A DNA stretch of 64,000 nucleotides. Source: Microbacterium capsulatum (GTDB taxonomy: Bacteria; Actinomycetota; Actinomycetes; Actinomycetales; Microbacteriaceae). The translations under genes and the position numbers were made by a program. Below, piece by piece: positions 1-5,825 of this stretch. The stretch spans positions 57,674 to 121,673 of the forward strand of contig NZ_JAVFCB010000007.1 in NCBI RefSeq assembly GCF_030865425.1, in the 5' to 3' direction. The notes under the pieces were generated by a model. It was not told the origin of the DNA, searched no databases, and saw only the letters and a list, made by a program, of their open reading frames with translations. Each line of letters opens with the position of its first letter. The first letter of the stretch is position 1.

Positions 1-48
1 GGGGGGGCCGCGGGGGTGCGGTGGGGGGCCGGGCGGGGTTTGGGGGGC
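1..48. other. G-run-rich start of window
   Basis: This stretch is almost pure G with short C interruptions and contains at least four runs of four or more G, followed by a C-run that could pair back. It is G-quadruplex prone on the + strand. It resembles nothing nearby and may be a contig edge or a difficult-to-sequence spacer. I assign no function. Confidence 0.3.
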
Positions 49-114
49 CCCCACGACCCCCAATCTCGTCATCGCTTGCTTGTTGTGGTTTTCGCAACGA
101 CCCCGAACAGACGA

Positions 115-143
115 TTGACGACTTCCTGCTCTTAGCCCATAAC
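115..143 (+). promoter_or_regulatory. sigma-70-type promoter of the MT-A70 operon
   Basis: TTGACG at 115-120 and CATAAC at 138-143 are separated by exactly 17 bp, which fits a housekeeping promoter. It lies 58 bp upstream of the methyltransferase start. A second promoter in the same element (1107-1135) has the same -10 sequence, spacing and first spacer bases (ACTT), so the two may be co-regulated. Confidence 0.5.
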
Positions 144-201
144 CGATCCTCGCCACCTGCTCGCCGTGAAGTCGTGAGCCGGGAGAAAGGAGTTCCTTCA
201 C

Positions 202-843
202 ATGACCAGCACCGCCGAGAACGCACCTGCGGCGTTCAGGAGCACCAAGAAGTTCAAGGTCTGCTACGGCGACCCGCCCTGGATGCGTGCCCAGCTTGGC
301 AAAAGGGGCGCGATCAACCACTACAACCTCATGTCCACCGAAGCGATCAAGTCGATGCCGATCGCCGACCTCATGGATGACAACTCGACCCTGCTGCTGT
401 GGACGACGAACGCCGCGCTACCGGAGGCCCTCGAAGTCATGAGGGCGTGGGGCTTCGAATACAAGGGCAACGCAGTGTGGGACAAGTACTTCATGGGCCT
501 TGGGAACTATTTCCGCGGCTCTCATGAACTGCTACTTCACGGCATTCGGGGCAGCGCGCCGTGGAAGTTTCATGGCCAGCGCTCGACGCTCCTGCTCCCT
601 CGTACCACCCATTCGACCAAGCCAGCCGAAATGATCCCGCTGATCGAAAGAGTCCTCGATGGCCCGTACTTGGAGCTCTTTGCCCGTCAGCGTCCCAACA
701 GCCACAAGGACTGGTCCGTGTGGGGGAATGAAGCGCCCGGCGGAAGCGACATCCGGATTCCCGGCTATCCAGTACCGGAGTACTCCGTTCGGGCAGGTAT
801 CGCGGATCACGGCCACGTCGACGGAGACCAGGACGATGCGTGA
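202..843 (+). CDS. MT-A70 family DNA adenine N6-methyltransferase
   Basis: A 213-aa protein carrying the DPPW catalytic tetrad (residues 24-27), preceded by a VCYGDPPW-type strand as in MT-A70 methyltransferases, which transfer methyl from S-adenosylmethionine to adenine N6. In phages and integrative elements such stand-alone enzymes typically modify the element's own DNA. The start is ATG at 202 with an AAAGGAG ribosome site about 8 bases upstream. It is the first gene of a two-gene unit behind the promoter at 115-143, and its stop overlaps the next start. No restriction endonuclease is adjacent, so a solitary protective methylase is the best reading. Sequence specificity cannot be inferred. 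Confidence 0.85.
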   Translation: MTSTAENAPAAFRSTKKFKVCYGDPPWMRAQLGKRGAINHYNLMSTEAIKSMPIADLMDDNSTLLLWTTNAALPEALEVMRAWGFEYKGNAVWDKYFMGLGNYFRGSHELLLHGIRGSAPWKFHGQRSTLLLPRTTHSTKPAEMIPLIERVLDGPYLELFARQRPNSHKDWSVWGNEAPGGSDIRIPGYPVPEYSVRAGIADHGHVDGDQDDA

Positions 844-1046
844 TGGCTACCGATCCGTCTCCCAAGACCCTCGCCGAACAATTCTTCCGCGCCTGCACCT
901 TGATCCTCGGCGGCGTCGGCGCGCTATGGCTGGCCTTCTGCCTCCTCGAGAAGATCTGGATCTGGCTCCTCATCGCCGGGACCGTCGCGGTTCTCTTGTG
1001 TGCCGGCGTGTGGGCGTACCGCCGCTGGTGGGGTCAGCGATTCTAA
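843..1046 (+). CDS. small membrane protein of the mobile element
   Basis: A 67-aa product (68 aa if the GTG at 840 is used). It has a polar N-terminus, two adjacent hydrophobic segments at roughly residues 15-32 and 37-56, and a basic C-terminus (YRRWWGQRF). The start codon overlaps the stop of the methyltransferase gene, indicating translational coupling. It is not a recognised family. A two-helix hairpin membrane protein in an integrative element could be a conjugation accessory or an entry-exclusion protein, but nothing in the sequence decides this. Confidence 0.6.
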   Translation: MATDPSPKTLAEQFFRACTLILGGVGALWLAFCLLEKIWIWLLIAGTVAVLLCAGVWAYRRWWGQRF

Positions 1047-1077
1047 CCATGAGCACCTTCACCCCTGTCGGGTTGTT

Positions 1078-1106
1078 GCGGAATACACAACGCCGGCGCA
1101 TTCCGC
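1078..1106. promoter_or_regulatory. inverted repeat abutting the -35 box (candidate operator)
   Basis: GCGGAAT (1078-1084) and ATTCCGC (1100-1106) form a perfect 7-bp inverted repeat with a 15-bp spacer. The right arm ends exactly one base before the TTGACA -35 box at 1107. This position suits an activator or repressor site for the promoter that drives the ATPase operon. Confidence 0.4.
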
Positions 1107-1135
1107 TTGACAACTTGCGTCTCCGAGTTCATAAC
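1107..1135 (+). promoter_or_regulatory. sigma-70-type promoter of the conjugation ATPase operon
   Basis: TTGACA (1107-1112), a 17-bp spacer and CATAAC (1130-1135). It has a perfect -35 and the same -10 as the promoter at 115-143. It lies about 80 bp upstream of the first gene of the next unit. Confidence 0.6.
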
Positions 1136-1212
1136 AAGCGCCCCAGATGGGCAGCCCCCTTTCTCGTCAGCGGCCGAGGCGCGAATTCAACCCTTATGAA
1201 GGGAGTTTCGTC

Positions 1213-1422
1213 ATGACTAACGCACGCAGCGGCCGTCGCCGGTATCGCAAATCCCCAGGCCGTCGGGTGTGGGTGTTCTCCGAGCTGAACCATGATCTGC
1301 GGCCCGAGCAGATCGCCCGCATCATCACGAACGCCGGGCTCGAACAGGCCCGCTTGGAAGCAGAAGCCCGTGTCAGCGACGGTTCTCGGCACGAACCAGA
1401 CGAGGAGGGCAACGATGCGTAA
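1213..1422 (+). CDS. hypothetical basic protein, first gene of ATPase operon
   Basis: A 69-aa product with a strongly basic N-terminus (RSGRRRYRKSPGRR) and an acidic C-terminus. The start at ATG 1213 is chosen because GAAGGGAG lies about 10 bases upstream. An in-frame upstream start (1147) would add 22 unremarkable residues. The 3' end overlaps the ATPase gene by 8 bp, so the two are probably co-translated. No family recognised. The basic head suggests nucleic-acid contact, which is inference only. Confidence 0.55.
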   Translation: MTNARSGRRRYRKSPGRRVWVFSELNHDLRPEQIARIITNAGLEQARLEAEARVSDGSRHEPDEEGNDA

Positions 1423-3565
1423 CCCGCTTGTCTTCACTCGTCTGCACCCGCCCCGCCCGATCGAGGCAACGGAGGTAACGACCTTCCTCATGCGGCTCAG
1501 TGCGAGCGATGTTGTTCGTCCCGTGGTGTTCGAGGTGCGCGCCAGCGCGACCGGGATCGCCTACGCCGTCGGCTGCGCGCCGGAGGCGACGTCTCGGCTG
1601 CAGCGTCTCTTTCGGGCACACCTCCCAGGTATTGGGTTTGAGGCCGCCACACGGGCGCACGTGGCCTCGGTTGCCCGCTTGGTGGCCCAACCTGCGGGGC
1701 TTCCCTTGTCCGATACCGACCCTGCGGCCGCCGTCCATGCCCTGTACGCGGCGTTGGCTGCTCGTCGGGGCGACGAGACACTGGCCGTTCAGGTAGTGCT
1801 CGGGACGGCACGGCGTCCAGCACCAGTTCAGGACAGACCCCTCGATCCGCTGCAGCCGCTTGGCTCCAAACTTCTCGACGGCACACGTAACGCTTCGGCC
1901 GAGACCCTGAGGAGGATGCGCACCCACGCAGGTCAGATCCGTTTCGACGCCACGATCCGTATCGCAGTGAGTGCGGACACGCCGATCCGCCAACGCGCTC
2001 TCGTGTTCGAGGTGTTCGGTGCGCTGCAGCAGTTGGAGAGTCCCGGTGTGCGCCTCACCTTGCTCAAGGACACCGTCGCGCACTGGAACGCGACCGATGG
2101 CCGAGGCAGCAAACTCACTCTGACCGTGACCGATACGGTGCCGCTGTTGGGCTGGCCGCTCGGACACCGTGACTACCCGGGCGTGCCAGGCACACATCCC
2201 CGGCTGCTGCCGGTACCGGAGATCGTCTCCCGGACCGAGAGTGTGTTCGCGATAGGGACCGCGCCGGGGCCAGAACGCACCATCGGAATCGACCCCACGA
2301 GCAGATTGCATCACCTCGTAGCACTCGGACCGACCGGATCTGGGAAGTCCACTCTCCTCGAGCACCTTGTCCTCTCGGACATCCAAGCGGGGCGCGCCTG
2401 CTGCGTGATCGAACCGAAGTCCCAGCTTGTGGACCGCATCCTCGATATCACGTCCGCCAAGTACGCCGACCGAATCGTTGTGCTCGATGCCACGGACCAA
2501 TTTTTCCCTGTCGGGTTCAATCCACTCGACGTCGGTGACCGTGATCCGGACATTGTCGTCGATGGCATCCTGGCATCGCTGGCCGCCGTGTTCCGGGACA
2601 GCTGGGGACCACGCACGGAGTACCTCGTCCAAGGTGCGTTGTTGTCCCTCGCTCGCGCGGGACAACAACGGGACAAGCCGCATACCCTGATCGACCTTCC
2701 ACACATCTTCACCGACGACGCTTTCCGCCGTCCGATCATCGCAGCAGTCCAGAACGATCCAACGCTTGCGGCATTTTGGGCTGAGTTCGAAGCACTGTCC
2801 CCAGGTCAGCGCGCCGCGCAGATCGCCTCCCCGCTAAACAAGCTCCGCAAGATCGTCATGCGGAAACCCCTCGTCGCCGTACTAGGGCAATCGAGACCAC
2901 GCTTCCGGTTGCGCGACATCTTTCGGGAACGTAGGACCGTTCTCGTGCCGCTCAACGACGCGCAGCTCGGGACTGGAGCTTCCCGACTGCTTGGCAGCCT
3001 CGTCGTCGCAGAGCTGTGGATGGCCACTCTCGAGCGAGCTGCCGAGAAGGAGCCGATGAAACGCCCCGGCATGGTCTTCGTCGATGAGGTGCAGAACTAC
3101 CTACACCTGCCGACACCGATTGCCGATGTCCTCGCGACCAGCCGTTCCTATGGCGTCGCCTGGCACTTGGCCCATCAGTACCGGGACCAGCTTCCGAGCC
3201 AGATTCGCTCGGCTCTAGACGTTAACGCGCGGTCGAAGATCTGCTTCGCCCTGCAACCGGACGACGCCCGCGATCTCGCACGGCAGGCGCCCGAACTCAC
3301 CGCTGACGACTTCCAAACGCTTCCCGTCCACCACGTCTACGCCCACCTAATGGCACATGGCACCCGAGCAGGCTGGTGCTCGGGGAAGACGCTCCCGCCC
3401 GCCGAATCCGCCGGTGCAGCGCAGCTGATCCGTGATGTCAGCCGCGACCGCTACGGCCGAGTCCCAGATGCCGAGCCGGTGAAAAGCACTCACGCAGTCG
3501 ACCACGTCAACGACGGCGATCCCGCGAGCTCGCGTCACTCACACCAGAGAGCGAGGCGCTCGTGA
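1415..3565 (+). CDS. VirD4/HerA-like type IV secretion (conjugation) ATPase
   Basis: A 716-aa P-loop ATPase with Walker A GPTGSGKST at about residues 305-313 and Walker B MVFVDEVQ around 553-560, plus a conserved TSRSYGVAWHLAHQY segment after Walker B. This arrangement is that of the TraG/VirD4-HerA group used by actinobacterial integrative elements to move DNA. The N-terminal 300 residues are soluble with no obvious membrane helices, so it would need a membrane partner or act in the cytoplasm. The start at ATG 1415 has a GAGGAGGG ribosome site and overlaps the preceding gene by 8 bp. No relaxase is visible in the window; it may lie beyond the left edge. Confidence 0.85.
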   Translation: MRNPLVFTRLHPPRPIEATEVTTFLMRLSASDVVRPVVFEVRASATGIAYAVGCAPEATSRLQRLFRAHLPGIGFEAATRAHVASVARLVAQPAGLPLSDTDPAAAVHALYAALAARRGDETLAVQVVLGTARRPAPVQDRPLDPLQPLGSKLLDGTRNASAETLRRMRTHAGQIRFDATIRIAVSADTPIRQRALVFEVFGALQQLESPGVRLTLLKDTVAHWNATDGRGSKLTLTVTDTVPLLGWPLGHRDYPGVPGTHPRLLPVPEIVSRTESVFAIGTAPGPERTIGIDPTSRLHHLVALGPTGSGKSTLLEHLVLSDIQAGRACCVIEPKSQLVDRILDITSAKYADRIVVLDATDQFFPVGFNPLDVGDRDPDIVVDGILASLAAVFRDSWGPRTEYLVQGALLSLARAGQQRDKPHTLIDLPHIFTDDAFRRPIIAAVQNDPTLAAFWAEFEALSPGQRAAQIASPLNKLRKIVMRKPLVAVLGQSRPRFRLRDIFRERRTVLVPLNDAQLGTGASRLLGSLVVAELWMATLERAAEKEPMKRPGMVFVDEVQNYLHLPTPIADVLATSRSYGVAWHLAHQYRDQLPSQIRSALDVNARSKICFALQPDDARDLARQAPELTADDFQTLPVHHVYAHLMAHGTRAGWCSGKTLPPAESAGAAQLIRDVSRDRYGRVPDAEPVKSTHAVDHVNDGDPASSRHSHQRARRS

Positions 3566-3729
3566 TGATGCAGACCTATTCCAGTCACTGTTCCGGTCCG
3601 TATTCCGGTCACGACGAACACCCGCCGCCACGATCCGGCGCAGGTTGCCAGGTTCGGCCGTCTTCGGCGGGGGACTCCCCGCCCAGTGAGGCGCACCACC
3701 TTGCCCGCCGAAGGAGGTACCACCGATGA
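3565..3729 (+). CDS. possible small coupled ORF (54 aa)
   Basis: The 160-bp gap between the ATPase and the next gene is entirely filled by an open frame. Its ATG shares one base with the upstream TGA (TGATG), and its own stop overlaps the next ATG as ATGA. The product is His-, Ser- and Pro-rich with a basic end (ARRRRYHR) and resembles nothing I know. Stop-start fusion at both ends argues for real translation, but low-complexity composition and lack of similarity argue against. It may serve only to couple translation of the flanking genes. Confidence 0.3.
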   Translation: MMQTYSSHCSGPYSGHDEHPPPRSGAGCQVRPSSAGDSPPSEAHHLARRRRYHR

Positions 3730-4544
3730 CGGCTCTGCGGACCAAGGACCTCAGCGGGCACCTCACTGATCGAGACATTCGGATCCTTGAAGATCTCGAA
3801 AATCACCGGCTTCTCACCACCAGGCAGGTCCAGCGTCTGCACTTCCCGGCGCAACCGCTCGGGCCGCACACCACGACATCGTCGGGCACTCGGGGAACGA
3901 CTCGGGTACTGACACGGCTGGAAGGGCTAGGAACCATCCGTCGCCTTGCACGGCGAATCGGGGGAACGAAACACGGCTCATCCGTAACCATCTGGCAGCT
4001 GGGTGCAAGCGGCGAGCGATTCCTTCGCCAACGGGCCGGACGAGCCACACGCAAGTACTACGAAGAACCCCGCTTGCCCTTCATAGAGCACACGCTCGCC
4101 GTCGCCGATGTCGCCGTCGCCCTCATCGAGCAGGCCAACGCCAGTCACTTCGAACTGCTGGACCTGCAACCGGAACCCAGCTGCTGGCGCACCTTCACCG
4201 GTCCCGGCGGAACCGTGACCTCGCTGAATCCTGACCTGTTTGTCGTCACCGCCGACCCGTCGACCGAGACCCATTCGTTCGTGGAAGTCGACTGTGAAAC
4301 GGAACACGGACCAGATATCCGCCGCAAGTGCAGCACCTACCAGCAGTACTTCCACACCGGCGCCGAACAACAGGCCCGCGGGCTGTTCCCAGCCGTCGTC
4401 TGGATCGTCCCGACCACCAGGCGAGCGAACGCTCTGCAAGACGTCATCCGCGGGGACCAGACGCTCAACCCGAGCCTGTTCTGGGTCATCACGACCGAGC
4501 AGACGCTCGGGCAGCTCGCTCCATACGGAGCATCCACCACCTAA
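3726..4544 (+). CDS. replication-relaxation family protein
   Basis: A 272-aa protein whose N-terminus (LTDRDIRILEDLENHRLLTT followed by RQVQRLHF) is the winged-helix start typical of the replication-relaxation/MobC-like family in Gram-positive plasmids and integrative elements. These proteins are thought to help open or nick plasmid DNA during replication or transfer. The middle contains a restriction-nuclease-like core (EHTLAVADV, FVEVDCETE). The start at ATG 3726 has a perfect GAAGGAGG ribosome site 8 bases upstream. It follows the conjugation ATPase, consistent with a DNA-processing role. The mechanism is known only by family. Confidence 0.75.
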   Translation: MTALRTKDLSGHLTDRDIRILEDLENHRLLTTRQVQRLHFPAQPLGPHTTTSSGTRGTTRVLTRLEGLGTIRRLARRIGGTKHGSSVTIWQLGASGERFLRQRAGRATRKYYEEPRLPFIEHTLAVADVAVALIEQANASHFELLDLQPEPSCWRTFTGPGGTVTSLNPDLFVVTADPSTETHSFVEVDCETEHGPDIRRKCSTYQQYFHTGAEQQARGLFPAVVWIVPTTRRANALQDVIRGDQTLNPSLFWVITTEQTLGQLAPYGASTT

Positions 4545-4566
4545 CTGAAGAAGGGAGGAAATCCTT

Positions 4567-4857
4567 ATGCACTCACCAACAATCACCGCCGCGCCCGACG
4601 AATCCGCAAAGGCACGACAACTCATCGAGATCGGACTCGCCCTGGACCCAGAAGCCCGTTCCCACACTCTGGCCAGGCTCATCGCCTCAGGCCTCCATGA
4701 CGGGCCCGGCACCGCCCTGGAGCGCTTCGCCTCTACCGGAGAACTCGACCCCCAAGCAGCCATCGAGGAACTCAATTACCTCCGCGTGCCAATCGAACAA
4801 GAAGCATGGGTCGACGCCCTCGGACGGTATGTGCTCGCAACCGGAGGCCGATCATGA
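4567..4857 (+). CDS. hypothetical protein, related to N-terminal part of next gene product
   Basis: A 96-aa acidic protein with a GGGAGG ribosome site upstream and an ATGA overlap with the next gene. Its centre (TALERFASTG, then an acidic stretch, then EAWVDALGRYVL) follows the same pattern as the N-terminal part of the 4854-5657 product (ALARFGNTG, EAKRWIDWLGTFLV). The two adjacent genes therefore probably share a domain by duplication. The family is unrecognised. Position before an ArdA-like protein suggests an accessory or antirestriction role. Confidence 0.65.
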   Translation: MHSPTITAAPDESAKARQLIEIGLALDPEARSHTLARLIASGLHDGPGTALERFASTGELDPQAAIEELNYLRVPIEQEAWVDALGRYVLATGGRS

Positions 4858-5657
4858 ACGAGCGCACCTCAACTCACTCCTCACCCGAGACCGACGATCA
4901 GGCGTCCACGCTGGAGACACCCAGGCCGCCTGAATCGATCATCGAGGCTGGAATCGCCGCAGCACGGGAACAGGGACGTGAAATCGATCTCGACACCGCA
5001 ATGCGTATCGGCGAGGCGCTCGCACGAGCAGTGGACGAAGATGGCGCGCTCGCCCGCTTTGGCAACACCGGCGTCGGCAGCTACCCCGCACTCCGTGAGG
5101 AATACCTCGAAATCTACGGTGAGCCAGAAACCCCAGCCGAGGCGAAGCGCTGGATCGACTGGCTTGGCACTTTTCTCGTACAGCGCGAGAACACCGGCAC
5201 CGGCAAACGCTTCATGAACGAACACACCGACCCCGTCCTTGAGCGACTGCTCGTTCGAACCAAGCTCCCGATGCAAGGTGGTGACCAAAGGGCCTACGTG
5301 CCAGCCAGCCTTGACGCGAAGAAGATCATCGGCCTCGCTGACCGGATCGAAGCGATGGAGGAGTACCACGATTCTGCATTCCGCGCCTTCCTCACCCTGA
5401 GCGACGTCAACGCTGCCGCTCCAAACCTCATTGAGTCCTTCCATGAAAGCTACGTCGACAGCTGGAGCTACATGGAAGACGCCGTCCGGGAGCTCTGCGA
5501 ACTCGAGGGCCTCGAAGATGAGTTGAAACGCGTCACCGGCGAGCGCGGACTCCCAGAAGAGGCAGTCACCATCGACTATGAGGTCATCCGCGACCACGTG
5601 CAGGAGGCCTACGACATCGTCAGCGAAGGGTGGCAGGTCCATGCGTTCAGCAAGTAG
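4854..5657 (+). CDS. probable ArdA-like antirestriction protein
   Basis: A 267-aa acidic protein. Residues about 190-267 have the layout of an ArdA C-terminal region: ESFHESYVDSWSYMEDAV, a variable acidic linker, then TIDYEVIRDHVQEAYDIV and a terminal GWQVHAF. ArdA proteins are acidic DNA mimics that block type I restriction enzymes. The N-terminal half carries the domain shared with the preceding small gene (ALARFGNTG, RWIDWLGTFLV). The ATG at 4854 overlaps the previous stop. The assignment rests on motif spacing seen by eye, so it is a proposal. An uncharacterised DUF is the alternative. Confidence 0.5.
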   Translation: MNERTSTHSSPETDDQASTLETPRPPESIIEAGIAAAREQGREIDLDTAMRIGEALARAVDEDGALARFGNTGVGSYPALREEYLEIYGEPETPAEAKRWIDWLGTFLVQRENTGTGKRFMNEHTDPVLERLLVRTKLPMQGGDQRAYVPASLDAKKIIGLADRIEAMEEYHDSAFRAFLTLSDVNAAAPNLIESFHESYVDSWSYMEDAVRELCELEGLEDELKRVTGERGLPEEAVTIDYEVIRDHVQEAYDIVSEGWQVHAFSK

Positions 5658-5672
5658 CGCAGCGACCAAGTC

Positions 5673-5795
5673 ATGGCAAGAACACGCAGATCAACGACGC
5701 AAAAACTACAACTGCCGACCGACCCCGGTGGAAGGCCCTCAATTCGGCCTGGACGCCCCGAAAGGCCTGGACTTCCCGGCCAGAACGAGCGTTAA
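5673..5795 (+). other. possible 40-aa basic ORF upstream of recombinase
   Basis: An open frame from ATG 5673 to TAA 5795 encodes a very basic, Pro/Arg/Gly-rich 40-aa peptide (MARTRRSTTQKLQLP...). It occupies the gap before the recombinase, where recombination directionality factors are sometimes found. There is no clear ribosome site and no recognised family, so it may be chance. Confidence 0.15.
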
Positions 5796-5825
5796 TCCGG
5801 ACAGCCAACCGAAGGAGGGCAGCCC

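Noticed and set aside
1..201. Left attachment site of the mobile element
   Set aside because: No copy of the tRNA-Leu 3' end (CGCGAGGGG... or the T-arm words) is seen at the left edge, so attL must lie beyond the window.
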